Part shown: in pieces, positions 43,817 through 54,335 of the stretch | Position numbering within the stretch: the first letter of the stretch is position 1 | Layout of the letters: each line of letters opens with the position of its first letter | Assembly: GCA_017948555.1 (NCBI GenBank) | Contig: JAFMYY010000005.1 | Location: forward strand, 213,899-271,783 | Source: Cesiribacteraceae bacterium YIM B00369 | GTDB lineage: Bacteria; Bacteroidota; Bacteroidia; Cytophagales; Cyclobacteriaceae | DNA length: 57,885 bases | Direction: 5' to 3' | Translations under genes and position numbers: made by a program | Notes under the pieces: model-generated | Database searches by the model: none | Seen by the model: only the letters and a program-made list of their open reading frames with translations | What the model was told of the DNA's origin: nothing

Positions 43817-46018
43817 GTGGAAGAAAATATTAAACAGAAGAAAAAAGTAAGCCCGGAGAGGCCCGCAGGCCTTGGCACTTTTGGCGGAGTATTTACACCA
43901 TCTATACTTACCATACTGGGAGTAATTATGTACCTCCGGTTTGGCTGGGTGGTTGGTAATGTTGGTTTACTGGGAAGCCTTATAATTGTTACCCTTGCCA
44001 CCTCCATAACTTTCCTTACCTCCCTGTCACTGGCAGCCATTGCCACCGACCAGCAGGTAAAAATTGGCGGAGCCTACTATATGATCAGCCGCTCACTGGG
44101 TATCGAGAGCGGCGGAGCTGTCGGGATTTCCCTTTATCTTGCACAGGCGCTGTCAGTGTCCATGTACACCGTGGGATTTGCGGAAAGTGTGGTCAGTATT
44201 TTCCCTGAGCTGAATGGAAAAGCGGTGGCGGTGGGGGCTATAGTTCTGGTTACTGTAGTCGCCCTTATTTCTGCAAAAGCTGCCAGCAGGGTTCAGTACT
44301 TTATTCTTGCCGCTATAGGGCTTTCGCTGCTTTCCCTTCTGTTTGGCAGCCCGACAGAACCTACACAGGTGGAAATGTGGGGAGCTGCCCCGGAAAATTC
44401 TGTTCCCTTTTGGGTGGTATTTGCAGTTTTCTTTCCGGCTGTTACCGGTATAGATGTAGGAGTTAATATGTCAGGCGACCTGAAAGATCCGGGAAAGTCC
44501 ATTCCCAAAGGCACTTTCATGGCGGTGGGAACAGGTTATTTAATTTATATGGTTTTGCCCGTAATTCTGGCTATGCGTGCTGATGCCGGCAGCCTGATAG
44601 AGGATCCGCTGATAATGCGTAAAATAGCCTTTTGGGGCGATGCCATTCTAATTGGGGTCTGGGGGGCCACCCTTTCCAGCGCCCTTGGAAGTACGCTGGC
44701 TGCTCCAAGGGTTTTACAGGCCCTGGCCATGGATGGCGTGCTTCCACGCTTTATGTCCCGACTGGCAAAGGGAAGCGGCAGCGAAAACCTCCCCCGCTAC
44801 GGCACCCTTTTCACCCTCCTCTTCACCGTTACTGCTGTTCTCCTTGGCGACCTTAATATTTTAGCCCCTATTCTTACTATGTTTTTCCTTACCGCTTACG
44901 GGGTACTCAATATTTCTGCAGGGGTGGAAAACATTATAAAGTCTCCCTCTTTCCGGCCTAAATTTAAGGTGCACTGGTTCTTTTCCATGCTTGGTGCAGC
45001 CGGTTGTATTGGCGCCATGATTCTTATAGATCCTGTTGCTACCTTAATCGCAGGTGTATTTATTTCCCTCATTTTCTTTTGGCTTAAGCGCCGTGGCCTC
45101 AAAAAAACCTGGGGAGGGGTTGGAAGAGGAATCCTGCTGAGCCTTATCCGCTCCAGTCTTATGCGCCTGAGCGAGGTGCCCGACCCAAAAAACTGGCGCC
45201 CTCACCTGCTGGTATTTTCAGGGGCCCCAAAAAGCCGCTGGCACCTTATAGCCATGGCCAATGCTTTTGTGCATGATAAGGCCCTGATGACAGTAGCAAC
45301 TGTGCTTACAAGGGAAAACATAAAACAAAAAAGGCTACTGGATCTGGAGCGGCACACCCGCGAATTCCTGTCAAAAAAAGGGGTTCAAAGCCTAGTTCGC
45401 ATTGTACCTGCCAAAAATCCTTTTGCAGGCGCTAAAACCATGGTAAACCATTACGGGCTTGGAAACCTGGTGCCAAATACCATTATGGTTGGTGATACCA
45501 GGGAAGAAAGCCATTTACCCGAATATTGCGATATGCTTACCGAATTCTTCAGGGCGCAAAGGAATATTTTGATTATTGACACAGAAGAGGACTATGACAG
45601 GAGTACAAAAAATAGCATTGACCTGTGGTGGGGTGGATTGAAAAAGAATGGCGCCCTCATGATTATTATGGCCCACCTGCTGAAGCGTAGCCTGGAGTGG
45701 AGAGAGGCACAGCTGACTATAAAAATGGTGGTACAAAATGAGGCTGCTGCCAAGGATGCAGAAAAGAACCTGGCTGATTTGATTGAAAAAATGCGTTCCT
45801 CTGCGGATTATGAAGTAATTGTTTCCGGTGGGAAACGCTTTCCGGAGATTCTGGCAGAATCCAGCCGGAAAGCAGACCTCGTTATACTGGGGCTTAAAGA
45901 ACCTGAGGATGGATATCCTGAGTATTACAAGGCATTGAAAAATAATACCGCCAGCCTTAAAAATAAGGTATTTGTTTTGGCAGGTGAAGAGGTAGCCTTT
46001 GAAAAAGTGCTGTTTTAA
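43817..46018 (+). CDS. SLC12-type cation-chloride cotransporter homologue
   Basis: 733 residues starting at a GTG (no in-frame ATG gives the conserved N-terminus). About twelve membrane segments lie within residues 20-425, beginning with LGTFGGVFTPSILTILGVIM and GWVVGNVGLLGSLIIVTLAT, which match the Na-K-Cl/K-Cl cotransporter branch of the APC superfamily more than amino-acid permeases. The C-terminal ~300 residues are cytosolic: an SLC12 C-terminal domain (KNWRPHLLVFSGAPKSRWHLIAMANAF, then MVGDTREE and LWWGGLKKNGALMIIMAHLL). It likely moves Cl- with Na+ and/or K+ in osmotic balance. Monocistronic. Ion specificity cannot be read from sequence alone. Confidence 0.85.
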   Translation: MEENIKQKKKVSPERPAGLGTFGGVFTPSILTILGVIMYLRFGWVVGNVGLLGSLIIVTLATSITFLTSLSLAAIATDQQVKIGGAYYMISRSLGIESGGAVGISLYLAQALSVSMYTVGFAESVVSIFPELNGKAVAVGAIVLVTVVALISAKAASRVQYFILAAIGLSLLSLLFGSPTEPTQVEMWGAAPENSVPFWVVFAVFFPAVTGIDVGVNMSGDLKDPGKSIPKGTFMAVGTGYLIYMVLPVILAMRADAGSLIEDPLIMRKIAFWGDAILIGVWGATLSSALGSTLAAPRVLQALAMDGVLPRFMSRLAKGSGSENLPRYGTLFTLLFTVTAVLLGDLNILAPILTMFFLTAYGVLNISAGVENIIKSPSFRPKFKVHWFFSMLGAAGCIGAMILIDPVATLIAGVFISLIFFWLKRRGLKKTWGGVGRGILLSLIRSSLMRLSEVPDPKNWRPHLLVFSGAPKSRWHLIAMANAFVHDKALMTVATVLTRENIKQKRLLDLERHTREFLSKKGVQSLVRIVPAKNPFAGAKTMVNHYGLGNLVPNTIMVGDTREESHLPEYCDMLTEFFRAQRNILIIDTEEDYDRSTKNSIDLWWGGLKKNGALMIIMAHLLKRSLEWREAQLTIKMVVQNEAAAKDAEKNLADLIEKMRSSADYEVIVSGGKRFPEILAESSRKADLVILGLKEPEDGYPEYYKALKNNTASLKNKVFVLAGEEVAFEKVLF

Positions 46019-46438
46019 CTATAGTGGAGTTTACATTTAAATTCAGCTCAGGCAGCAAATTGAATACCTTTATAATCGTTTATTTGCCCTGAAAGATCAG
46101 GGATGCGGGTATTCATGAGGCAGGTAATATCCGGGGCTGATTCAGTCACTGCACCCGGAGTATTTTAACAACTGCGGGTAAGTTCAATGTTTGCCGCAAT
46201 TACAGAGTCTGTATCACAGCTTTGTATAACAACTGCTGATGCATAGCATTCAAATTATTATCAAAAAAAACTGTGAGATTAAAGAATGCTTTTTTAACTT
46301 CGGTAAAACAATTTTTTAAGCATAAGATTACTCAAAACAAATAAAACCAGCTTTACATAAAGGAAACTACCATTTCCAAAAAGCCTCCTCTGAATTCCGG
46401 TAATCATTTTTACGAGTAATAATCTTTAGTTTACCTTT
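46019..46438. other. Intergenic region, nothing recognised
   Basis: About 420 bases between two plus-strand genes. It ends in TTACCTTTATG, so a TAnnTTT-like element directly overlaps the next start codon. No hairpin terminator was clear after the transporter. Confidence 0.45.
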
Positions 46439-49400
46439 ATGTCTGATTCAAGTCTGCCACCAAAAGATAAAGGCCGCCAGTACCAGTGGAAGCAATCTCC
46501 TGTTTTGCAACAAATAGCAGATCTTACTCCTGATTTTGTTTTTGTCATAGACATTATTGACCTGCAGCTTATTTATGTAAATAAAAAGGCAGAGCAGGTA
46601 TTTGGATATGCTGCCAGCTACGTTTACGAAAATTCTCACGAAATTTTCAAAAAGGTTCTTCATCCTGATGATCAGCAGCGGCGCATAGAGCATCTGATGG
46701 ATTGTAAAACGCTCCCTGATCATCTGGAAAAAGAGGTTGAGGTCCGCTATAAAACCTCCGATGGAAACTGGAGGTGGTTCAGGATAAGGGATAAGGTTTT
46801 CAAGCGGGATGCGGAAGGCACTGTAACCCAGACTATAGGCATTGCGCAGGATATTCACGAGCAAAAAAATACTGAAGAAAAACTGAAGGAGGAAGGCCGC
46901 CGCTTAAAAGAGGCACAGGCAATAGGCCACATAGGCAGTTTTGAAAGATCCGTACCGGGAGAGGAAGTTATTTGCTCCGAAGAGTTTTTACGGATTCATG
47001 GACTGGACCTCCGGACTGAAAAATTATCTACCAGTCAGTTTTTATCCCTTTTGCACCCTGATGACCTGGACCAGTTTTTAGAAGCAATCCACCATACACA
47101 TGCAACCGGAGAGCCCCTTAACCTTGTAAACCGCATTGTTCGCCCTGACGGGAGTGTCCGTTATGTACATCGCAGGTCAGACATCATCAAAAACAGTCAT
47201 GGAACTCCCATACGGGTGTACGGAACCATACAGGATGTTACCGAGCTGAAGCAATCTGAGCAAACTGTCCGGCAAATGCTCAACGGTTCTATTGCTGCCA
47301 TTTGTTTATTTGAAGCTGTCCGCAACGAAGATGGTAAAATAACAGACTTTATCTACAGGCGGGGCAACAAAGCTGCTGAGGAAATACTGAAAAAACCTAA
47401 TAATGAAATGCATGGCAGATCACTGCTTAAGTTATGGCCCGGAGCAAAACAAAATTTGTTCCACCAGTATGCAGAGGTAGTGGAAAGCGGCAGACCTCTG
47501 CAGCTTAAAAGCTATTATCCTTTTGATAATTTCAATAACTGGTTCGATATTTCAGCGATCAAAAACGGCAATGGCTTTATTCTGACACTCAATGACATAA
47601 CAGCTCAGAAAAAAGCCGAAGAAGAAGTTATAAAGGTGAAAGATGAGCTGGCTAAACGGGCCACAGAAAAATACCTCACCCTGTTTAATTCAATCAATGA
47701 TGGCTTTTGTATTCTGGAAGTAATATTTAACGATGAACAGAATGCAGCAGACTGCCGCTACATGGACACGAACATAGTTTTTGAACAAATTACAGGCCTG
47801 GAAAATGCCCGGGGTAGAACCATCCGGGAGCTCAGGCCGGATCTGGAGCCCTACTGGCTGAAAAATCTTGGCAATGTAGCCCTTAGCGGAAAACCTGGTC
47901 GTTTTGAAGATTTTTTACCGTTTAGCGGTAAATGGATAGCTGTAAATGCCTTCCGGATTGGTAATCCTGAAGACAGGCACGTTGCTGTACTTTTAAGTGA
48001 TATTACAGAAAGAAAGGTTGCAGAGAAACAGATAAGGCAGCAGAATGCTGTGCTCCAGGGAATTAACAGGATTTTCAGGGAAGCCTTAACCAGCCAGAGC
48101 GAAGAGGAACTGGGACAGGTATGCCTGAACACAGTTGAGGAGATGACGGGCAGCACCATCAGCTTTATGGGGGAAATAAATACAGAAACCGGAAAAATAG
48201 AGGATATAGCCATCAGTGACAGGGCCTGGAAAGAATTCGGAGTGGATTACTCCCGCCCTGAAAAGCTGCTGCCCGCAGGCTTAATGATCCATGGCATCTA
48301 CGGAAAGGTAATAACAGACAGCAAGGGATTTTACACCAACAATCCCCCCTCCCACCCCGAGAGCATTGGAACTCCCAAAGGCCACCCTAAACTGAATTCC
48401 TTCCTTGGAGTTCCGCTCATCCAGAGCGGCAAAACCATTGGCATGATCGGCCTGGCTAACCGGGAAGGCGGTTACAGCCGGGAAGAACTGGAAATGACCG
48501 AAGCTCTCGCCCCTGCTATTGTCCAGTCCTTTATGAGGAAACGGACTGAGGAGGCGCTGCGGAAGTCTGAGGAACAATTCAGGGCCATTGCTGACCTGAT
48601 TCCTGACCTGCTCTGGAGAAATGATTCCCGGGGGGCTACGGATTGGTGTAACCGCCAGTGGCTGGAATACACAGGGCAATCTTATGAAGAAGCCATAGGT
48701 TACTCCTGGCTGAATGCAGTGCATCCGGAAGACAGGGACAGAACCATGAAGGCTTTTAAAACAGCTTTAGCTGCCGGAGAGCCGCTCCGGGCTGAATACC
48801 GCCTCCGCCGGCAGGATGGTGTTTACCGCAGCTTTCTGCTGCACACCAGACCAATGAAAAACAGTGATGGAAAAATTGCCCGCTGGTACGGTTCCGCCAC
48901 AGATATACATGAGGAGCAGATTGCCCTCGGAACTTTGCGCCAAAGCGAGGAACAGTTTCGTTTTATGGCCAATTCCATACCCCAGATAGTATGGATTACA
49001 GACGCTGTGGGCAGGGTTGAATTTACAAATCAGGTGTTTTTTAACTATACAGGTGCCACAAAAAGCCCTTCCGATACAAAGGAAATGGCAGAGCTTTATG
49101 TTCATCCGGAAGATGTTTCTCCTACCCTGAAAAAACTGAAGAAGGCAAGGGAAAACAAAGAAAACTTTATTGTTGAACACAGGATCAAATCAGGCAGTGG
49201 TGAATATCGCTGGTTTCTGGTTAGGGCAACTCCATATTACGATGCGGATAGCGGAAAAATAAAAAGCTGGTTTGGCACCTCTACTGATATCCAGGAGAAT
49301 AAAATGGCCCGCGAAGCGCTGTTTCAGGCCAAGGAAGAAGCGGAAAAGGCAGCAGGAGCCAAAGAGGAGTTTCTCTCCACTATGAGCCACGAAATCCGCA

Positions 49401-50881
49401 CTCCGCTCAATGCAGTGGTGGGTTTCACTCATTTGCTCCTGAAGCAAAACCCGAGGGAGGACCAGAAGGAAAGTTTAAACGGACTTCGCTATGCCTCCCG
49501 GAACCTGATGAGCCTGATCAACGATATCCTCGATTTCAGCAAAATAGAAGCAGGAAAGGTGGACCTTAAAGAAGATGAATTTGACCTGCTGGATTTAATG
49601 ATCAGCCTGAAGCAATCTCACCTCCCGGGGGCTCAGGAAAAAGGTACTATTCTTAAACTCAGCATAGATGATGAAATTCCGGAAACTATCATCAGCGATC
49701 AGCTTAAGCTCTCCCAAATTCTGCATAACCTTGTTGGCAATGCAGTAAAGTTTACCAGAAAAGGTCAGGTCCACCTGGATGTTAAGCATGGAAAGAAGCA
49801 TGGGAAAACCCTTTGGCTTGATTTTTCTGTAAAGGATACAGGAATTGGTATAGCAGAGGGAAAAATTCAACAGATATTTGAAAAATTCTCACAGGCCGAC
49901 AGCTCTACCATGCGGCATTACGGTGGCACAGGCCTTGGCCTCACTATTACCAAAATGCTGCTGGAGCTTATGGGGAGCGAAATTAAAGTTGAAAGCAGGG
50001 AAGGAAAAGGATCCAGATTTTACTTCCGGCTGCCTGTAAAAGCAGGAACAGGAACTTCTGCCAACAACGATTTTGCTGAAGAAGTGGGAGAAGAAGCCAA
50101 TCCCGGGCAGGTAAAAATCCTGCTGGTTGAAGATGTGGACCTGAACCGCCTGATTATTTCCAACTTTCTGAAAATCTGGTGGGGAATTGTTCCGGATGAA
50201 GCAATAAACGGAAAAGAGGCTGTGGAAAGAGTAAGGCATAACTCCTACGATCTTATCCTGATGGATGTGCGAATGCCGGAAATGGATGGCTATGAGGCAA
50301 CAAAGATCATCAGGGGATTCACAGGAAAAGAAAATTTACCGGTAATTGCCCTTACTGCCGACACAGGCCATGAAATAAAGCAAAAACCGGAAGCTGCTTT
50401 TTTTACAGATGTAATCACTAAACCCTTTAATCCTGAAGATCTGCGCCATATCATATTAAAAAGTCTGCCCGGAAACCGTGAAAAGAAAACTCCTCCGGAA
50501 AAGGAGAATGCCAGCGGAGACTGGAAGCAGCCTGATTTCAGGGAAGTGGAAAAAAAGATGGATGAAGATCCTGAAAGTATAATATATTTTTACAAACTAT
50601 CGTGTAAAAATCTGCAGGAGTACAAGTCCGTTTTCATGGAGGCAATTGTAAATGGGAAACTTCAACAGTTTAGTGATATGAAACATAAAGCCACCATTCT
50701 TCTGGATACTTATAAGTTTGATGACCTGAAGTTTTTTCTCCAGGAAACCCGGAACCTCATGGAAGAGAAAGAAAAAATAAATCAGTTACAAATGGCTCAG
50801 GAAAAAGGGAATAATCTTTTTGATCAGAAAATAAAGGTTATTCAGGCTAGACTGGAGGATTGGATTTCCAGGGGGAGTTGA
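46439..50881 (+). CDS. Multi-PAS/GAF hybrid histidine kinase with receiver and Hpt-like end
   Basis: 1480 residues, no membrane segment. Approximate order: PAS (20-140), PAS (150-275), PAS (275-395), PAS (410-525), GAF (535-700), PAS (703-830), PAS (835-955), HisKA with His984 in STMSHEIRTPLNAVVGF, ATP-binding domain (1085-1200; VKDTGIGIAEGK and GGTGLGLTITK), receiver domain with phosphoacceptor Asp1276 in DLILMDVRMPEMDGYEA, and a C-terminal helical part with His1416 (MKHKATILLDTYKF) that looks like a histidine phosphotransfer domain. It should sense several cytoplasmic signals and run an internal phosphorelay. Its output partner is not in the window. Confidence 0.92.
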   Translation: MSDSSLPPKDKGRQYQWKQSPVLQQIADLTPDFVFVIDIIDLQLIYVNKKAEQVFGYAASYVYENSHEIFKKVLHPDDQQRRIEHLMDCKTLPDHLEKEVEVRYKTSDGNWRWFRIRDKVFKRDAEGTVTQTIGIAQDIHEQKNTEEKLKEEGRRLKEAQAIGHIGSFERSVPGEEVICSEEFLRIHGLDLRTEKLSTSQFLSLLHPDDLDQFLEAIHHTHATGEPLNLVNRIVRPDGSVRYVHRRSDIIKNSHGTPIRVYGTIQDVTELKQSEQTVRQMLNGSIAAICLFEAVRNEDGKITDFIYRRGNKAAEEILKKPNNEMHGRSLLKLWPGAKQNLFHQYAEVVESGRPLQLKSYYPFDNFNNWFDISAIKNGNGFILTLNDITAQKKAEEEVIKVKDELAKRATEKYLTLFNSINDGFCILEVIFNDEQNAADCRYMDTNIVFEQITGLENARGRTIRELRPDLEPYWLKNLGNVALSGKPGRFEDFLPFSGKWIAVNAFRIGNPEDRHVAVLLSDITERKVAEKQIRQQNAVLQGINRIFREALTSQSEEELGQVCLNTVEEMTGSTISFMGEINTETGKIEDIAISDRAWKEFGVDYSRPEKLLPAGLMIHGIYGKVITDSKGFYTNNPPSHPESIGTPKGHPKLNSFLGVPLIQSGKTIGMIGLANREGGYSREELEMTEALAPAIVQSFMRKRTEEALRKSEEQFRAIADLIPDLLWRNDSRGATDWCNRQWLEYTGQSYEEAIGYSWLNAVHPEDRDRTMKAFKTALAAGEPLRAEYRLRRQDGVYRSFLLHTRPMKNSDGKIARWYGSATDIHEEQIALGTLRQSEEQFRFMANSIPQIVWITDAVGRVEFTNQVFFNYTGATKSPSDTKEMAELYVHPEDVSPTLKKLKKARENKENFIVEHRIKSGSGEYRWFLVRATPYYDADSGKIKSWFGTSTDIQENKMAREALFQAKEEAEKAAGAKEEFLSTMSHEIRTPLNAVVGFTHLLLKQNPREDQKESLNGLRYASRNLMSLINDILDFSKIEAGKVDLKEDEFDLLDLMISLKQSHLPGAQEKGTILKLSIDDEIPETIISDQLKLSQILHNLVGNAVKFTRKGQVHLDVKHGKKHGKTLWLDFSVKDTGIGIAEGKIQQIFEKFSQADSSTMRHYGGTGLGLTITKMLLELMGSEIKVESREGKGSRFYFRLPVKAGTGTSANNDFAEEVGEEANPGQVKILLVEDVDLNRLIISNFLKIWWGIVPDEAINGKEAVERVRHNSYDLILMDVRMPEMDGYEATKIIRGFTGKENLPVIALTADTGHEIKQKPEAAFFTDVITKPFNPEDLRHIILKSLPGNREKKTPPEKENASGDWKQPDFREVEKKMDEDPESIIYFYKLSCKNLQEYKSVFMEAIVNGKLQQFSDMKHKATILLDTYKFDDLKFFLQETRNLMEEKEKINQLQMAQEKGNNLFDQKIKVIQARLEDWISRGS

Positions 50882-51109
50882 ATAAAATCCTGTTCCTGCT
50901 TTTTTGCTGCTTCCCCTTATAATCCGGGTTCGGGGGCAGTGCTTTCTACCTGTTAAATTACCATCGGATTGAATAAAAATCTTTGTACAGGCTCAAATAT
51001 TCATTTAGCAGGTATGGGGCCGGAATGTAAGTATTTACTATAATTTGCTATAAAAAACTAAAGATGATAACCTACCTTTATAACTGATTTTCAAGTCTAT
51101 AGTTTTAAT

Positions 51110-52393
51110 ATGCCTTTTCTTAAAATTCGAAATATTACACACAGGTGCCTCACAGCATCCGCCTTCATTTTGTTCCTTTCCTCCTGCCATGGGCCCGGCA
51201 ATGATTCCGGCGCTGTAAAACAGGCTGCTTTGATGGTAAGTCAGCCGGAACAGCCTCTGCCTGAAATTGAAAGCAGGCAAACGGTAGCTGTTCCCGCTTC
51301 CTTTACAGCGGACAGCGTTCGCCTGTTGGGCGACCAGCTTGATTCTGTATTCAGTTATTTCCACAAAAAAAAGGGTTTTAACGGAACTGTGCTGGTAACT
51401 AAGTTCGACAAGGTTATTTATAAAGGGGCTTTTGGCTATGCCGATTTCTACCGTAAGGATTCTCTGAACATCCAGACAGCATTTCAGCTTGCCTCTGTGT
51501 CGAAGCAGTTTACAGCTATGGCTATAATGATGCTTAAAGAGCAGGGCAGGCTGGGTTACGACGACAGTTTACAGCAGTACATCCCCGGATTTCCCTACAA
51601 AGGAATCACTATCAGGCAGCTCCTTACCCACCGGTCAGGCTTGCCAAATTATACCTACCTCAGCGATAAAGTATGGACCGACAGGAACCGCCTGATGACA
51701 AACGAAGATGTTATCACGCTTTTAAAAAAGCATCAGCCTCCGGTTTATTACCAACCCGATACCCGCTTTGATTATAGTAATACCGGTTATGCTTTGCTGG
51801 CTTCTGTTGTCGAAAGAATTACCGGCGTTTCTTTTTCCACTTATCTGCACCGGAATATATTTGAGCCACTCCGGATGGATAACACCTTTACCTTTAACGA
51901 CAGCCTGCCTGCACAACATATACAAGTTGCCACAGGTCATACCGGGGGGAAAAGAAAAAGAACTTCTGATTTTATGGATTCCGTATTGGGAGATAAAGGC
52001 ATGTATTCCACTGTGGAAGATTTATACAAATGGGATCAGGCACTGTATACACAGGAGCTGGTTAAGAGAGAAACACTCGAAGAAGCTTTTACAGGTGCAG
52101 GTTCAATAGTTAAGAAAAGGAGAAAAAGGGAGGATTATGGATTTGGCTGGCGCCTCAGCCAGCTCGAAAGTGGCGATACTGTTGTTTACCATGCTGGCTT
52201 ATGGCATGGTTACACAAGCTATCTTTTAAGGAACCCTAAAGACCACAGTGCATTGATTGTTTTGAGTAACCTGCCTAACGGCAGTTTAAAGAAGGTAAAA
52301 GATGATATTCAGGATTTTCTTTATCCGGTTAACCCGATCAGCACAGCGGCTAACTTAAAAGAACACGAAAGCCCTGCCAGGGCAGGTTTATAA
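51110..52393 (+). CDS. Serine hydrolase lipoprotein (class C beta-lactamase/PBP fold)
   Basis: 427 residues. Lipobox LFLSSC (Cys26) after an N-terminal signal; the mature start is HGPGNDSG. The beta-lactamase/D-Ala-D-Ala peptidase fold carries all three motifs: SxxK as S129-V-S-K132 in ASVSKQFTAMAI, YxN as Y222-S-N224 in FDYSNTGYALLA, and HxG at His361 in YHAGLWHGYTS. It is likely a peptidoglycan- or ester-active hydrolase at the envelope; the true substrate is not predictable. Monocistronic, followed by a very strong terminator. A TACCTTTA element lies about 30 bases upstream. Confidence 0.9.
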   Translation: MPFLKIRNITHRCLTASAFILFLSSCHGPGNDSGAVKQAALMVSQPEQPLPEIESRQTVAVPASFTADSVRLLGDQLDSVFSYFHKKKGFNGTVLVTKFDKVIYKGAFGYADFYRKDSLNIQTAFQLASVSKQFTAMAIMMLKEQGRLGYDDSLQQYIPGFPYKGITIRQLLTHRSGLPNYTYLSDKVWTDRNRLMTNEDVITLLKKHQPPVYYQPDTRFDYSNTGYALLASVVERITGVSFSTYLHRNIFEPLRMDNTFTFNDSLPAQHIQVATGHTGGKRKRTSDFMDSVLGDKGMYSTVEDLYKWDQALYTQELVKRETLEEAFTGAGSIVKKRRKREDYGFGWRLSQLESGDTVVYHAGLWHGYTSYLLRNPKDHSALIVLSNLPNGSLKKVKDDIQDFLYPVNPISTAANLKEHESPARAGL

Positions 52394-52420
52394 TTTAACT
52401 GTTAAACGGGCAGAAAACCT

Positions 52421-52473
52421 TCCGGCCCCGGCAGAAGCATATAGGAAGCTTCTGCCGGGGCCGGATTTTTTTT
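52421..52473 (+). terminator. Strong terminator after the serine hydrolase
   Basis: Perfect 18-bp hairpin (TCCGGCCCCGGCAGAAGC with its complement), 9-base loop, then eight Ts. Sits between convergent genes. Confidence 0.95.
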
Positions 52474-52502
52474 AAAATTTCACTCTGAAAAATAAACCCT
52501 TT

Positions 52503-54335
52503 CTAATCCTCAGACAGTGGGGCTTCTTCCCTTTTTTCCACAGGCAAAATTACTGAAATAAGGGTTCCGTCTAAACAGTTAGAGGTAATATAAATTTCCC
52601 CTCCTAACAAGCTAACCCGTTCCTTAACGCTCCTTAAACCATTTGTCTTCAACAGGTTTGTTTTATCTACAGCAAACCCACGGCCATTATCTTTTACCTT
52701 TAACTCAATTACCTCCTTTTTCCGGTTCAGTTCCACCTGTATTTCAGAAGTAAAAGCATGTTTAATGGCATTATCCATGGCCTCCTTGGTAATACGGTAA
52801 ACTGTTGATAAAAGATTGTTGGCTACTGCCTTTCCCTCTCCTGAATAAAAGAAAGAAACCTTAACACCTGCTGTATTCTCAACCTGCTGGCAAAGCTGCC
52901 TTAAAGCATTTTCAATGCCCAGCTCTTCAACACTTCTTGGTGCAATGCTTGAAGAAATCCGTCTTACTTCCTCCAGTGCCATTTCCAGTAAAGATTCCAC
53001 CTGCTGAACACGCTCCTCTGCATCCGGCCTGGTAACATCAATACTTGCTGCTTTAAATTTTGAGGCCACCAGCATCTGCCCTATGCCCTCATGAATCTCC
53101 CTGGCAATTCTTTTCCGCTCCTGGTCCCGCCACTCCCGCCTTGCCTCCACCTCAATTTTCTTTACTGTTATATCATTCAAAATACACAGTTGGGAAACAA
53201 ATTCCCCGTTTTCATTATAGGATATGGAATTATAACCTTCGCAGAAAATTACTGAACCATTTTTACCATTGCACCTGATCGGGTATTGATATTGGGCCAC
53301 ACCTGCCTCCAGGCTTTGCCTGAAAACTAAAGCTACCTTTTCAACATCCTCGGCATGGGGTAAATTTAATTCTTCTATTGACCGGCCAAGAACCTCTTCT
53401 TCCTTCCACCCGAAAATCTTTTCCGCCTGGCCTGACCATCTGGTTATTAAAAGGTTGCGGTCAATTTCAAATACTGCCAGCGGGGAATTCTTAATATGAA
53501 AATCAAGCTTGGCATGCGCTTCCTCTAAAGCACGGAGGGCTTTTTTGCGCAAAGAAATATCCCTCACAATTCCCTGGTAGTATCCTTCTGATGTTTTGCT
53601 TACACTTATTTCAACAGGAAGAACAAAACCATCCTTCCTTTTCCTCACTGTTTCATACTGAATTACTTCCCCGGGATTCAGTTTCTGAATATCAGCTAAA
53701 GGAATATCAACACCATCAGGAATAACATCTTTTAATTCCATCAGCAACATTTCTTCCCTGGTGTACCCCAGTAATTTGCAGCCTCTGGAATTTACATCAA
53801 TATATTGCCACTTATCATTACAAACAAAAATACCATCCGCAGCCTGTTCAATTAACTGCCTGTACTTTGCCTCACTCTTTCTTAAAGCAACCTCAGAATT
53901 TTCCCGTCTTCTTCTTTCTTCATATTCCTGTAAAGAACGTGTAATCAACTGAACCAAAGGACCCAGATTTTCCTTTAATACAAAATCGGTAGCTCCCTGC
54001 TTCATGGTTTCCACCGCCCGTTCCTCCCCCAGATACCCTGTAATAAAAATGAAGGGGATATCAGGACAAAAAAGCTTTTTAAGCTCCAGTGCCTCTAAAC
54101 CATTCAGGCTTGGCAGGTTATAATCTGAAAGAACAATATCGGGCTTGTTAAAACGAAGAGCAGCTGTAAATTCTTCTTTATTTTCTGCTCTCTGCTGTAT
54201 ATAAGGAAGCTCCAGCTCAGTAAGCGCAATTGAGATCAGCATAAAGTCCACTTCTGAATCTTCAAGAATTAAGATTTTAAGTGGTTTATCTTTACTAAAA
54301 CTTTTAATGTAATTCTGCATTAAATTCTTCATCAA
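52503..54335 (-). CDS. Receiver-PAS-PAS-HisKA_3 sensor kinase
   Basis: 610 residues, cytoplasmic. Receiver domain at 19-140 with phosphoacceptor Asp71 in DIVLSDYNLPSLNG. Two PAS domains follow (~153-270 and ~275-400). The kinase core is the NarX/DegS type: His415 in ERKRIAREIHEGIGQML, and an ATP-binding domain with YRITKEAMDNAIKHAF and VKDNGRGFAVD. The receiver in front suggests that another kinase controls this protein. Such kinases normally pair with a LuxR-type regulator; none is adjacent. Starts MMKNLMQNYIKSF, with three close ATGs. Confidence 0.93.
   Translation of the reverse strand: MMKNLMQNYIKSFSKDKPLKILILEDSEVDFMLISIALTELELPYIQQRAENKEEFTAALRFNKPDIVLSDYNLPSLNGLEALELKKLFCPDIPFIFITGYLGEERAVETMKQGATDFVLKENLGPLVQLITRSLQEYEERRRRENSEVALRKSEAKYRQLIEQAADGIFVCNDKWQYIDVNSRGCKLLGYTREEMLLMELKDVIPDGVDIPLADIQKLNPGEVIQYETVRKRKDGFVLPVEISVSKTSEGYYQGIVRDISLRKKALRALEEAHAKLDFHIKNSPLAVFEIDRNLLITRWSGQAEKIFGWKEEEVLGRSIEELNLPHAEDVEKVALVFRQSLEAGVAQYQYPIRCNGKNGSVIFCEGYNSISYNENGEFVSQLCILNDITVKKIEVEARREWRDQERKRIAREIHEGIGQMLVASKFKAASIDVTRPDAEERVQQVESLLEMALEEVRRISSSIAPRSVEELGIENALRQLCQQVENTAGVKVSFFYSGEGKAVANNLLSTVYRITKEAMDNAIKHAFTSEIQVELNRKKEVIELKVKDNGRGFAVDKTNLLKTNGLRSVKERVSLLGGEIYITSNCLDGTLISVILPVEKREEAPLSED

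Noticed and set aside
6491-46060. GCTCAGGCAGCAAAT occurs at both 6491-6505 and 46046-46060
   Set aside because: A 15-base match is expected by chance about once in a window of this size, and the flanking similarity is weak, so it is not called a dispersed repeat.
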